Source of the DNA: AV80 sp035536995
Lineage (GTDB): Bacteria > Verrucomicrobiota > Verrucomicrobiia > Chthoniobacterales > UBA10450
Direction: 5' to 3'
NCBI GenBank assembly: GCA_035536995.1
Contig: DATLNB010000067.1
Coordinates: forward strand, 48,627 to 112,626
DNA: 64,000 bases
The number at the start of each line of letters is the position of its first letter. The first letter of the stretch is position 1. A program made the position numbers and the translations under genes. The notes beneath the pieces were generated by a model. The model saw only the letters and a program-made list of their open reading frames with translations. It had not been told where the DNA came from and made no database searches. This document shows positions 8,371 to 16,985 of this stretch, one piece after another.

Positions 8371-8804
8371 AGGCACGCCCGGAAGCGGTTGCCACACGAC
8401 GTGCCTTTGTGGATCGATCCCAGTCAGGAGAACTACTTCGTCACTGTCTGCTGCGCGCAGCGCGGACTGAATCAGTTGGCCCACCCAAAGATCGGCCCAG
8501 CGTTAATCGAAACGAGCGCCAAATTTGGTACGCCCACCTTACTGTTGTCATGCCGGATCACGTTCACCTCGTGGTAGCGTTTCCAGACGCCGAGCGGCGC
8601 GCTCAGGCTATCGTTAGTAAATGGAAAGAGTGGACGGCAAAAAAACTTGGCATCTGCTGGCAGCGCGACTTCTTCGAGCATCGACTGCGCAGGGACGAAA
8701 GTTTCCGGCAGAAAGCAGATTATACCCTAGCGAATCCAGTTCGGGCTGGTCTGGTGGAGACATGGGAAGATTGGCCCTACGTATTCATTGCGAATCCGTG
8801 GTAG
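8314..8804 (+). pseudogene. REP-associated tyrosine transposase (RAYT), frameshifted
   Basis: Two overlapping frames together make one RAYT of the Y1/IS200-like superfamily. The first frame gives WIDPSQENYFVTVCC through ETSAKF; the second continues WYAHLTVVMPDHVHLVV. The HUH-type motif HVH and the tail with the likely catalytic Tyr (DYTLANPVRAGLV) are intact. The frames join at about 8523-8528 (AAATTTGG), consistent with loss of one T. The break is either a real pseudogenisation or a sequencing error. The gene lies between two family B REPINs; its ATG and its TAG stop both fall inside them. RAYTs are known to mobilise REP elements of this kind. Confidence 0.85.
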
Positions 8805-8887
8805 GGACGGCGCGCTGCGCCGTCCGACCGAACGTCCCCCGGACCTCAAATGCAGGCTCCCAGACGCCGCAGCGCGGCGTCCCTACC
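8800..8887. repeat. REPIN family B, downstream copy flanking the RAYT
   Basis: Same structure as 8282-8370 with a few substitutions. It begins GGTAGGGACGGCGCGC and ends GGCGTCCCTACC. Its first TAG (8802-8804) terminates the transposase frame. The S46 peptidase gene ends immediately after it. Confidence 0.92.
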
Positions 8888-8888
8888 A

Positions 8889-10991
8889 TCACTTCCCCAG
8901 CTCGTCGGCCAGGGCGCCGGCATCGTAAACCTTGCGCAACGCTTCCGTGATCGCGGCGGAATCGACACTGACGGCGCGGGCTTGCTTCTCAGTGTAAATG
9001 CAGTCGAGCGCGAGTGACTGGATATTGCCGTCGAAAATAATGCCGACAAATTCGTTGTCTTTGTTCACCACCGGGCTGCCGCTGTTCCCGCCGATGATGT
9101 CTGCCGTGGAAACAAAGTTGAACGGCGTGCTCAGGTTCAGCTTCCCTTTGCGGTCGAGCCAGCGTTTCGGCAAATCGTAGGGTGGCTGGTTCTTGTGCTC
9201 CTCGGCCCGCTGATAGAGCCCGGCCAGGGTGGTGAGCTCGGGGATTTGCGTCCCGTTTTCCTCGTAACCTTTGATCGGGCCGTAGGAAAGACGAAGGGTG
9301 AACGTCGCGTCTGGATACGTGTTGGTTCCCTGAATCGCGAAACGCGCTTTCGCAATCTCCGCATAAGCCTGTTGTTTCACCTCGTCCTGCGCTTCCCACG
9401 CTTTCCGCGCTTCGCGCGCCGGGCCGTCAACTATCCGGGCGAGCTCGATCATCGGATCGTTGGCTGAAGCGAGGGCAGCGGCGCCGCCGCTGTAGAGCTG
9501 CTTGCGGAACGCGGCGTCGCTCAGCTTGCTCTTGGACAGCTCAGCGGCGCGCGCGGCCGGTGATTTCCCGGCGAGCACTTTCTGAACGAGGGGGTCAGCG
9601 TAACCAAAACGCGACGCCATGTCCGTGAGCGAATCGGCCAGGGTCAATTGCTCCACGTCGGCGTGCACCGGTTCGCTCGAGAACAGATCAAGCTCGAGCG
9701 ATTCCTTGTTGCTGTCACGGAACTCAGGGAAACGTTCGCCATTGGGCTTTGCCGCTTCATCGGCCGCGCGGACAAGGCGCCGCGCGTATTTAAACAACGT
9801 GCTGTTGAACCCGCGCGGCGCCCGGTAGGTGGAACCCGAGCGCCCGCGGAACGTTTCGAAGTAATGATAAACCGGCAGGATCTTAGCGGTGGCTTCCTGC
9901 GCCTGTTTGATTCGGTCGTAGGCACCAAGGGTCGATTGGAACTGGGCGTTCCCGCTCAGGGCGTCGCGCAACGTTTTTTCCCGCTGCTCGATCGCGCCCC
10001 AGTCTTCCGGGTCGAGCAGTGAGGCCAGATAGCCGGCGTAACGTTTCCGGTTATTTTCCACGCTGCGGACGTCATCCTGGACCCGCCGCGCATTCTCGAA
10101 GCTGCGCTGACCGAAGGAATGAAAAAGAACTTCGCGGCGATGATACATGCTGAGGAGGTAAGGCACTTCCGCGTCGCGGGTTTCGGCCAGCTCGCTCGCG
10201 GCCAACTGCCGGTCCGTCCGCCCGGGATGTCCGCTGACGAAGGTCAGCTCGCCATCAGCGGGGCCTTTGGCGTTCCATTTGAGGAAGTGTTCGATTTTGG
10301 CCGGCTTGCCATTTTCGTACGCGCGGAAAATGCAGACATCCAGATCGAAGCGCGGATACTCAAAGTTGTCGGGATCGCCACCGTAAAATGCGATCTGTTC
10401 CTCCGGCGCAAAGACGAGCCTTACGTCGTCGTAGCGCTTGTAGCGATACAGATTGTAAACTCCGCCCTGGTAAAGGGTGACGACGTCCGAGCGCAGCCCG
10501 GTCTTTTCCTTGCTCTCCTTTTCGATCTGCGCGATCGCGTTCGCCCGCGCCTTGGAGGCGTCTTCCGGTGACATTCCTGCCTGGACCGCACCATTCACGC
10601 GCGCGGTCACGTCTTCGATGGAATCGAGCACGTTGAGCTCGAGATCGGTCGCTTTGACCTCGTCCTTTTGCGCTTTGGCGTAGAACCCGTCCCGGACGTA
10701 GTTGTTCTTTTCGCTGCTGATCTTCTGGAGAGTGTCGAGGCCGACATGATGGTTCGTTATGACCAGGCCGTTTGAAGAAACGAACGAGCCGCTTCCGCCC
10801 GAATTGAAGCGGACGCTGGATTTCTGAAGATGCTCGAGCCACTGCGGCGTGGGCTCGAATTTGTATCGGTCCTTGAACTGTTGCAGGGGCGGATTGTTGA
10901 AGAGCCACATTCCTTCGTCGGCTCGCGTCGAGGAGAGCGTGGCGGTGGTTGCGACGAGAGCGAACAAAGAACAGCGAGCAGCAAGGTTCAT
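8889..10991 (-). CDS. S46 family dipeptidyl-peptidase (DPP7/DPP11-like), secreted
   Basis: A 700-residue secreted serine peptidase with an N-terminal signal peptide (cleavage probably near Ala24). The chymotrypsin-like catalytic parts are at the two ends: SGSFVSSNGLVITNHHVG with the catalytic His (81/82), and GGNSGSPVVN with nucleophile Ser637. The helical insert between them is typical of S46 and caps the active site, giving release of dipeptides from N-termini. P1 specificity (hydrophobic versus acidic) cannot be decided here. Length matches the family. It stands alone, downstream of the NlpC/P60 gene on the same strand. Confidence 0.88.
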   Translation of the reverse strand: MNLAARCSLFALVATTATLSSTRADEGMWLFNNPPLQQFKDRYKFEPTPQWLEHLQKSSVRFNSGGSGSFVSSNGLVITNHHVGLDTLQKISSEKNNYVRDGFYAKAQKDEVKATDLELNVLDSIEDVTARVNGAVQAGMSPEDASKARANAIAQIEKESKEKTGLRSDVVTLYQGGVYNLYRYKRYDDVRLVFAPEEQIAFYGGDPDNFEYPRFDLDVCIFRAYENGKPAKIEHFLKWNAKGPADGELTFVSGHPGRTDRQLAASELAETRDAEVPYLLSMYHRREVLFHSFGQRSFENARRVQDDVRSVENNRKRYAGYLASLLDPEDWGAIEQREKTLRDALSGNAQFQSTLGAYDRIKQAQEATAKILPVYHYFETFRGRSGSTYRAPRGFNSTLFKYARRLVRAADEAAKPNGERFPEFRDSNKESLELDLFSSEPVHADVEQLTLADSLTDMASRFGYADPLVQKVLAGKSPAARAAELSKSKLSDAAFRKQLYSGGAAALASANDPMIELARIVDGPAREARKAWEAQDEVKQQAYAEIAKARFAIQGTNTYPDATFTLRLSYGPIKGYEENGTQIPELTTLAGLYQRAEEHKNQPPYDLPKRWLDRKGKLNLSTPFNFVSTADIIGGNSGSPVVNKDNEFVGIIFDGNIQSLALDCIYTEKQARAVSVDSAAITEALRKVYDAGALADELGK

Positions 10992-11107
10992 AGGTCGTGA
11001 ACCTTAGGGAAGCGCTGACGCACTGCCAGCGATTTCATTGTCGTGCCGATAGGCAAACTCGGGCTGCTTATCGTTGTCGCGACGTCGTAATCTCAGGCGG
11101 CTTCTTG

Positions 11108-11188
11108 TGTAGCGACGGCGCTCTGTCGCCGTAATACGCTTCGTTTGTTTGCCAGGCGTAGTAACGCCGACAAAGCGGCGTCGCTACA
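11108..11188. repeat. REPIN family E (TGTAGCGACGGCG type)
   Basis: Inverted hairpin pair beginning TGTAGCGACGGCGCTCTG and ending GGCGTCGCTACA, in the gap between the NlpC/P60 gene and the S46 peptidase gene. Related single ends occur at about 28451-28478 and 53037-53061. Confidence 0.85.
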
Positions 11189-11191
11189 GCA

Positions 11192-11716
11192 CTACAGCCC
11201 AACCGGATGACGAGCTTCGAAGCCGCGCGGCATGCGTTCGGTCGGCTGCCAGCGAGGCGCCCAGCGGCGCGACGGATTGTGCGGCGACGTGGTATCGAGG
11301 CGAAGTCCCGCGATAACCGCGAAGGTGTGGCCGTTCCGGGCATACACCGTGATCCATTTTCCAGGGCCCCGGGTGCCGTAATTCCGGAACTCCTTTGAGT
11401 TCATCGGAATGCTGACCAGCCCTGCGCCGGCCAACGCGTAGGAAACGGTGCCCGAACAATCGTAACCGGTGTCGTGAAACTTCTTGTGGCCGCCGCCGAA
11501 GCGGTATGGCTTGGTCCGGAGCTGGTTCGCGGCCCAGATGGCGCGCTTGACCGACACTGGCGCGTTAACCGGGGCGTGGGCAACCCCATTGCGCAACACG
11601 GCGTCGTTGCCGGGGACGGTCGGGCCGGATGCAGGGAATTGGCCAACGGAAGCGAATGCCGTCGTGCTGAGCGACAGCGCTATGCCCAAAACAGAATTTC
11701 GAAGAAGAAGCTTCAC
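11192..11716 (-). CDS. NlpC/P60-like secreted cysteine peptidase
   Basis: From the GTG at 11716 the protein is 174 residues with a signal peptide (VKLLLRNSVLGIALSLS, Ala-rich cleavage region). The core matches NlpC/P60 (C40) cell-wall hydrolases: YRFGGGHKKF, then GYDCSGTVSYAL with nucleophile Cys87, and NGHTFAVIAG with the catalytic His130. These usually cut peptidoglycan stem peptides. The family's third polar residue is not obvious. The frame is open upstream of this GTG but that part has no family similarity. Confidence 0.75.
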   Translation of the reverse strand: MKLLLRNSVLGIALSLSTTAFASVGQFPASGPTVPGNDAVLRNGVAHAPVNAPVSVKRAIWAANQLRTKPYRFGGGHKKFHDTGYDCSGTVSYALAGAGLVSIPMNSKEFRNYGTRGPGKWITVYARNGHTFAVIAGLRLDTTSPHNPSRRWAPRWQPTERMPRGFEARHPVGL

Positions 11717-11913
11717 AATTATTTCGATAAGGTGCCTGTTGTTTTTCAAAAAGCGGCCGGCCAGACAAGCACAATTTTCGTCGCAAACCTTCAAGGATCG
11801 GCGGTTTACAATCCGCCGTCTTCTGCGTTGGGGTGGGAAGTTTGCGACCACCGGAGCCCCGGGAACGCGCTTCATCGTTCAGGATCCTGGCGAAGTCAAT
11901 CGCCCCGCGGCCT

Positions 11914-12522
11914 CTACTCTTCCTCGTCCTGAAGCGCCGCGACTTTTTCCTGGGCCCGATTCACTGCCGCTCTACCCCCACTGCCCATCGCCAGCAGTTT
12001 CTGTTGGCGGCGAAGGTTGATCTCGGCTGATTCGCGCTCGGCCTTTTTCTTCTTCGCGAGCGCAGCCTCGGCTTCCTGGGTGGCAGTCGCGACCGCGGTC
12101 CGGGCAGGTTCCAAATCGCTTTCAACGATTTCGCCGGCTTCGAGGCGACTTTCCGCCGCGGCCAGACTCTGTTTGGCCTCCTCTACCCGTGCGGCCGCAA
12201 GATCCGCTTCCAGCCTGATCACTTTCAGAACCCGATTCTCGGCGTCCACCTTGGCGATGATCCCGGCTTTATAGAGGCGCTCACCAGACGCGGCACTCTT
12301 CTTCGCTTTCTCGAGCGCGATCGTAATCACTGCCGGATCCCCCGGCCCGGCCTGTGGCGCCGCCTTGTCGGGCCGGGTATAGACGACGTTTCGATTCGGC
12401 GCTTCCTGGATCAACAGGGGCGGCTCGATGTCGATCGGCTCGGGATCTTTCGGCAGCTCCTCAGCTGCCTGCAACGAGATCGCGGAACCGACCAAAAGAG
12501 CAAAGGCCAGGCGGCGCAACAT
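11914..12522 (-). CDS. secreted coiled-coil protein of unknown function
   Basis: A 202-residue protein with a signal peptide (MLRRLAFALLVGSAISLQA), a proline-rich stretch, then a long Ala/Glu/Lys helix from about residue 70 to the end. The pattern LEAGEIVESDLEPARTAVA resembles the repeated helices of TolC-type outer membrane efflux proteins, but no beta-barrel segment is present. It could be a periplasmic helical hairpin; no specific family was recognised. It is divergent from the AI-2E-type transporter gene 85 nt away, so the two may share a regulatory region. Confidence 0.55.
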   Translation of the reverse strand: MLRRLAFALLVGSAISLQAAEELPKDPEPIDIEPPLLIQEAPNRNVVYTRPDKAAPQAGPGDPAVITIALEKAKKSAASGERLYKAGIIAKVDAENRVLKVIRLEADLAAARVEEAKQSLAAAESRLEAGEIVESDLEPARTAVATATQEAEAALAKKKKAERESAEINLRRQQKLLAMGSGGRAAVNRAQEKVAALQDEEE

Positions 12523-12607
12523 CGAGGAGATTATGCCATGCAACCGGCGCGGACAGAAGCAGAAAGACGAGCGCGCGAATTCAACCCGAGCCCCGATTCA
12601 TTCAACG

Positions 12608-13741
12608 ATGTCTCTCGATGATCGCGATAAGATCGCCCTGGCGGTAGAAACGCTGACCGAGGAGAAGCTCGAGGAGGCGCCCCGGGTTCGGCGTCCGTTT
12701 GATATGAGGAGGGTCGCTGTCACGGGCCTCTTTGTCCTCGCGATCTTCTACACGATGTATTTCCTGCGCTCGATGCTCCTGCCGCTCGTGCTGGCGCTGC
12801 TCTTGAGTTATCTGCTGGTTCCCCTGGTGAGAGCGCTTGGCCTTCTGCGGATCCGCCCAATCATCGGCGCGGCTATCGTTCTCCTCGGCCTTGTCGGGTC
12901 GATCGGGTGGGGGATTTCATACCTTTCCGAGCCGGCAGCTGGATGGATCGAAAAAGCGCCCTACAGCATTTCTCAGCTCAAACAAAAGCTGCTTCCGCTC
13001 AAAAAACCGATGGAAAAGGTCGCTCAAGCGACGGGCGAACTCGACAAGCTGACTTCTCCCGACCAACCCACGGCGCCCTCCCAACCCCAGACCGTAGTCG
13101 TGAAACACAGCGGCCTTTCCGAGATTTTCCTGACCCAGGGGCCGGAGTTTGTCGCCAGCACCGTCTTGATGTTCATCCTGCTCTATTTCCTTCTGGCTTA
13201 CGACGGGGTGTTCCTGGAAAAAGTTATTAAAATCACACCGAAGCTCGGCGATAAAAAGCGGGCCGTCTCGATCATGCGCGATATCGAGGCCCACGTGTCG
13301 CGTTACCTTCTGACCATCACAGCGATCAATCTCGGGCTCGGATTGTCCGTCGGGATCACGGTCCACTTTCTCGGGCTGCGCAATCCCATCATGTGGGGAG
13401 CGATGGTCGCGCTGTTGAATTTCGTGCCGTATCTGGGGGCCCTCACCGGCATTATCTGTATGACGCTCGGGGCGGTCCTCAGTTACGACAGCCTGGGATA
13501 CGCCATGGTCTTTCCGTCCGCGTACCTGTTGCTCGCGGTCATCGAGGGCAACTTCATCACCCCACTTGTCCTGGGCCGGTCGCTGACCCTGAACCCGGTT
13601 CTGATCCTGATCGCGCTGGCGTTTTGGGGTTGGATGTGGGGGATCTCCGGCATGATCCTGGCGGTCCCGATTCTTGCGACCTTCAAGATTTTCTGCGAAC
13701 ACATCAAGCCGATGGAGCCCGTTGCGGAGTTTATGAGTTAA
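12608..13741 (+). CDS. AI-2E/PerM family transporter
   Basis: A 377-residue membrane protein with about eight hydrophobic segments. It shows the family pattern: an N-terminal pair with YFLRSMLLPLVLALLLSYLL, a soluble stretch of roughly residues 115-165, and the C-terminal LNFVPYLGALTG and ITPLVLGRSLTLNPV motifs. Members export varied solutes (AI-2, Na+/H+ exchange in others); the substrate here is unknown. The ATG at 12608 was chosen because earlier codons in frame overlap the divergent gene and lack family similarity. Confidence 0.82.
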   Translation: MSLDDRDKIALAVETLTEEKLEEAPRVRRPFDMRRVAVTGLFVLAIFYTMYFLRSMLLPLVLALLLSYLLVPLVRALGLLRIRPIIGAAIVLLGLVGSIGWGISYLSEPAAGWIEKAPYSISQLKQKLLPLKKPMEKVAQATGELDKLTSPDQPTAPSQPQTVVVKHSGLSEIFLTQGPEFVASTVLMFILLYFLLAYDGVFLEKVIKITPKLGDKKRAVSIMRDIEAHVSRYLLTITAINLGLGLSVGITVHFLGLRNPIMWGAMVALLNFVPYLGALTGIICMTLGAVLSYDSLGYAMVFPSAYLLLAVIEGNFITPLVLGRSLTLNPVLILIALAFWGWMWGISGMILAVPILATFKIFCEHIKPMEPVAEFMS

Positions 13742-14139
13742 CGGAAACGGTAGAGGGAGTTGCGATAGATTATTTGTAGTATTCGTAATCAGTGTGACCG
13801 CTGATCCGGGCGGTAAATTGGCTGCCGTCCCTCGGTAATCCCAGCTCTTGGAGCCTAGGAAATAGTCAGAGATCCTTCGACTCGCGGCGCTTCGCTCAGG
13901 ATGACAGAGAGAGAGTGCGACAATAGCCCAGCCTTTTAAGGCTGGGAAAAACGTCGGCAATGATTCGAGTCCCGCAGGGACGGCAGAGGGATCTTTCGTC
14001 CCTTGGGGGACTTTCACCAGGAACATTCTAACCCAGTGCATTAAAGCACTGGGCTATTATCGTACCCCGCCGGATAATTCGCGACCGTCTGGCGTCGGCC
14101 CTGGAGGATTAATCCGGGAGTACGCTACACCGACAGCGC
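13742..14139. other. gene-free stretch with palindromic repeats
   Basis: Between the AI-2E-type gene and a minus-strand hypothetical gene. It holds a segment near 13870-13905 (CGACTCGCGGCGCTTCGC region) and the family J element at 13918-14062. No coding frame is convincing. Confidence 0.6.
13918..14062. repeat. inverted-repeat element family J (AATAGCCCAG type)
   Basis: Ends GACAATAGCCCAG and CTGGGCTATTATCG are imperfect inverted copies. Inside the left end is the hairpin CCAGCCTTTTAAGGCTGG; inside the right end is CCCAGTGCATTAAAGCACTGGG. The spacer contains CCCGCAGGGACGG. The structure is like the other REPINs but the sequence is unrelated. Confidence 0.75.
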
Positions 14140-14592
14140 CTAATCCTTGATGTTCAGAAGCGTCTTGATCTCTTTCAGCGCTTTTTTGCGTGAGCTATCG
14201 TAGGCTTGGGCATCGGCTTGCTTGCCGCTGGTGATGTAATCCTTCAGGTCTCCAGCCTCACGTAAGACCAGGTCCAGCACTTCGATCGTGTTCTCCACGA
14301 ACTGCTGATCGCTCTTAGTCAGGGTGCCCGCATCGACGAGCTTCGACATCTGGTCCTTCATCCCCTTGGTCACGTTGATGTAGGTGTTCACGAACGTTGT
14401 GGCTTGCTCCTGCTTGTACGCTTTGCCCACGAACGCGTCCGCCAGAGTTCCCACCGCCATGTGGGTCAGCAACACGGATTGCCCGGTCGTGTAACCAAGC
14501 GTGTTCAGCAGCACCGTGTCGTCGGCCGCGCGGGCGGGGGCCACAGCGAGGACGAATGCGGAGAGAGCGGTGAGAAGGAGTTTCGAAATCAT
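14140..14592 (-). CDS. secreted hypothetical protein
   Basis: A 150-residue protein with a clear signal peptide (MISKLLLTALSAFVLAVAPARA) and a mature all-helical-looking domain without cysteines. No family was recognised. The helical pattern and length resemble small periplasmic proteins. It is divergent from the Coa1-like membrane protein gene about 100 nt away. The frame is open far upstream, but the ATG at 14592 is the one that begins a good signal peptide. Confidence 0.6.
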   Translation of the reverse strand: MISKLLLTALSAFVLAVAPARAADDTVLLNTLGYTTGQSVLLTHMAVGTLADAFVGKAYKQEQATTFVNTYINVTKGMKDQMSKLVDAGTLTKSDQQFVENTIEVLDLVLREAGDLKDYITSGKQADAQAYDSSRKKALKEIKTLLNIKD

Positions 14593-14694
14593 GGGCGCGA
14601 CGTTAGCTATCGATTTTTCCGAGCACAATCCAAAAGCGCGCGTCGTTCCAAGAAAATGCTCGACGGGCGTGGCGCCGACAGGAAAGAAAAGTGG

Positions 14695-15144
14695 ATGGAA
14701 ACAACCCCGCCGCCGCCCCCTGGTTATACAACCACCGCTCCGCCGCCCCAGGGTTGGTGGAGCCGTAATTGGAAATGGTTCGTCCCCACCGGTTGTTGTC
14801 TTACTCCATTGGTTCTCGGCCTGGCGTTCGGTGCGTTTCTTGTCTTCGTGATTTTCGGAGCGTTGAAGCAAACCGATGTTTACAAAACCGCGCTGGCGCG
14901 CGCGAAATCGAACTCGCAGGTGATTGCAGCGCTCGGCCAGCCGATCGAAGAAGGGTGGTTCCTTTCGGGAAGCACGAAAGTCGAGGGAGGTTCTGGGACC
15001 GCTAACCTGAGCATCCCGATCTCCGGGCCGAAAGGGAAGGGGACCATCTATGCCGAGGCCACGAAATCAGCCGGCGAATGGACCTACTCAAAGCTCCAGG
15101 TGAAGATCGATAGCAGCGGCGAGACAATCGATCTCGCGCAATAG
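14695..15144 (+). CDS. Coa1-like single-pass membrane protein
   Basis: A 149-residue protein: a proline-rich cytoplasmic N-terminus (PPPPPGYTTTAPPPQG), one transmembrane helix (around residues 35-58), then a small alpha/beta domain with QVIAALGQPIEEGWF and GPKGKGTIYAEA. This matches the Coa1 (cytochrome oxidase assembly factor) domain as found in many bacterial proteins of unknown role. A link to oxidase assembly is not shown by the context. ATG 14695 starts the proline-rich part; an ATG at 14656 is an alternative. Confidence 0.6.
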   Translation: METTPPPPPGYTTTAPPPQGWWSRNWKWFVPTGCCLTPLVLGLAFGAFLVFVIFGALKQTDVYKTALARAKSNSQVIAALGQPIEEGWFLSGSTKVEGGSGTANLSIPISGPKGKGTIYAEATKSAGEWTYSKLQVKIDSSGETIDLAQ

Positions 15145-15221
15145 CTTTCCGGTTCTCGGACACGCGCTGTCGCAGCGGCGCTCCTCGCTGCTTTTTCGGG
15201 ATGCCTGGTATCGCAGTCGGG

Positions 15222-15344
15222 CAGGGCGTCTGTGTCAGACGCCGGATCGCTCTCCATCCTCCTCGTGCCGAAACTCTGTTTCGTTGAGCGCCTGCCATTA
15301 CGGCCTCCGCGTCGTAATTGGCGTTTCACAGAAACGCCCTACAA
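15222..15344. repeat. REPIN family C upstream of the decarboxylase gene
   Basis: The left hairpin GGCGTCTGTGTCAGACGCC and the right end GGCGTTTCACAGAAACGCC followed by CTACAA face each other across a long spacer. The right end finishes just before the GTG start of the decarboxylase gene. The same two ends occur at 54115-54186 before trmD. Confidence 0.8.
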
Positions 15345-15351
15345 TTCCGGC

Positions 15352-16755
15352 GTGAGCGCCGACATTCACTCTCCCGCCCCGCTTGAGCTCCCAGCGGACG
15401 AGATGCGGCGACTCGGTTATCGCGCGATTGACGTGTTAGTCGATCATTTCGCCGGGATGCGGGACGGACCCGTTGGCGCGAAGGGAAAGCCGGCCGAACT
15501 GATGAAGCTTTTATCGGCCCCGCCTAACGACCACCCGGCCGATCCTCATCGATTGCTGGCCGGCCTCGAGCAGAACGTCTTTCCAAACACGCTTCACGTC
15601 GATCACCCGCGCTTCTTCGCTTTCGTGCCCGGCCCCGGCAACTTCGTCAGCACGATTGCCGACGCGCTCGCGTCCGGGTTCAACGTCTTCAACGGCACCT
15701 GGCTCGGCGGTTCCGCCGCTGCCGCCATCGAGCTGACTGTGATCGAATGGTTCCGAAGTTTCTGCGGATATCCGGAGAGCGCCGGCGGGCTTTTCGTCAG
15801 CGGCGGCTCAGCCGCGAATCTCACGGCGCTGCATGCGGCGCGCGTTTCGAAACTTGGCGATGATATTCGGGGCGCTACGATCTATTTCTCCGATCAAACC
15901 CATTACTCGGTCGAGCGCGCCCTCCGCGTCCTTGGGTTTTCGCGCGAGCAAGTGCGGAAAATTCCCTCGGACGCGCGGTATCGTCTTTCACCGAAAGCGC
16001 TGGGCGAAGCCGTGGCCGCCGACCGGAAAGCAGGCCTGCGTCCTTTTTGCGTAATCGCGAACGCTGGGACCACGAACACCGGCGCAGTCGATCCATTGCC
16101 GGCGTTGGCCGATCTGTGCGCGGCCGAAGATATGTGGCTTCACGCGGACGGTGCCTATGGCGCGGCCGCCATCATTTCCAAGCGCGGACAAGAGCAGCTC
16201 ATCGGGCTCGACAGGGTCGATTCGCTTTCGCTGGATCCACACAAATGGCTCTTCCAACCGTTCGAATGCGGCTGTGTCCTCGTCCGCGACGCCGCTCTGC
16301 TTAAGACCGCGTTTCAGCTCATGCCCGAATACATGCGCGATGTGCATCGCAACGTGGCCGAGACAAACCCGGCGGATTACGGAGTCCAGCTGAGCCGGTC
16401 CTTTCGCGCGTTGAAAGTCTGGCTCTCGATCAACACTTTTGGGCTGGACGCGTTTCGCAACGCGATCACCCGCGGGTTCGAGCTGGCCGAGCTGGCTGAG
16501 CGCGAGCTTCGAAAACGGCCGGGTTGCGAGATCCTGTCCCCGGCGGAGATGGCAATCGTGGCGTTCCGTTTTGGTGACAACGACGCTCTCCAGACCCGGC
16601 TCGTGGAAGAAATGCTGCGCGACGGATTCGCGTTCCTGACTTCTACAACCTTGAAAGGCGTCACCGCCTTGCGGCTCTGCACGATTAATCCGCGTACGAC
16701 TGACGACGATATCGTTCGGACGATCGATCGATTGGAGAAGTTCGCCGCGTTATAG
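15352..16755 (+). CDS. PLP-dependent group II amino acid decarboxylase
   Basis: A 467-residue fold-type I PLP enzyme of the aromatic-L-amino-acid/tyrosine decarboxylase group. Visible signatures: LPADEMRRLGYRAIDVLVDH at the N-terminus, FSDQTHYSVERALR with the ring-stacking His, HADGAYGAA with the Asp that binds the pyridine nitrogen, and SLDPHKWLFQP with the Schiff-base Lys298. The product would be an amine from an aromatic amino acid or similar substrate; exact specificity is uncertain. The start is GTG at 15352; the open frame upstream is a REPIN. Confidence 0.87.
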   Translation: MSADIHSPAPLELPADEMRRLGYRAIDVLVDHFAGMRDGPVGAKGKPAELMKLLSAPPNDHPADPHRLLAGLEQNVFPNTLHVDHPRFFAFVPGPGNFVSTIADALASGFNVFNGTWLGGSAAAAIELTVIEWFRSFCGYPESAGGLFVSGGSAANLTALHAARVSKLGDDIRGATIYFSDQTHYSVERALRVLGFSREQVRKIPSDARYRLSPKALGEAVAADRKAGLRPFCVIANAGTTNTGAVDPLPALADLCAAEDMWLHADGAYGAAAIISKRGQEQLIGLDRVDSLSLDPHKWLFQPFECGCVLVRDAALLKTAFQLMPEYMRDVHRNVAETNPADYGVQLSRSFRALKVWLSINTFGLDAFRNAITRGFELAELAERELRKRPGCEILSPAEMAIVAFRFGDNDALQTRLVEEMLRDGFAFLTSTTLKGVTALRLCTINPRTTDDDIVRTIDRLEKFAAL

Positions 16756-16769
16756 CCTCACGCTTGCCT

Positions 16770-16972
16770 GGAGGGACGCCCGCCGTGGCGTCCCAACGCG
16801 TTCAGTTTACGCGCCTCATCTCGGGGACGGGACAGCGCCCGTCCCTCCAAGTAGGCGTCGCATCACAAAATAACGTTGAAGGACGCTTGCGTGGAGGGAC
16901 GGCCGCCGTGGCGTCCCAACGCGTTCAGTTTACGCGCCTCATCTCGGCGACGGGGCAGCGCCCGTCCCTCCA
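16770..16972. repeat. two tandem copies of REPIN family D
   Basis: Copies at 16770-16849 and 16893-16972 are nearly identical: each begins GGAGGGACG, has a GTGGCGTCCCAACGCG half, and ends GCGCCCGTCCCTCCAA. The period is about 123 nt. Other family members are at 17421-17540 and 57826-57904. This is the gap between the convergent decarboxylase and DUF4383 genes. Confidence 0.88.
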
Positions 16973-16985
16973 AGAGGGCGAACCG

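Noticed and set aside
8314..8804. Programmed -1 frameshift in the RAYT
   Set aside because: The sequence at the junction (GCC AAA TTT GGT) does not fit the X-XXY-YYZ slippery pattern in the required frame, and RAYTs are normally single-frame. A simple deletion is more likely.
12917..14041. Long minus-strand open frame opposite the AI-2E-type gene
   Set aside because: Low-complexity polar composition rich in Gln, Asp and His, no motif, and it covers a well-supported transporter on the other strand.
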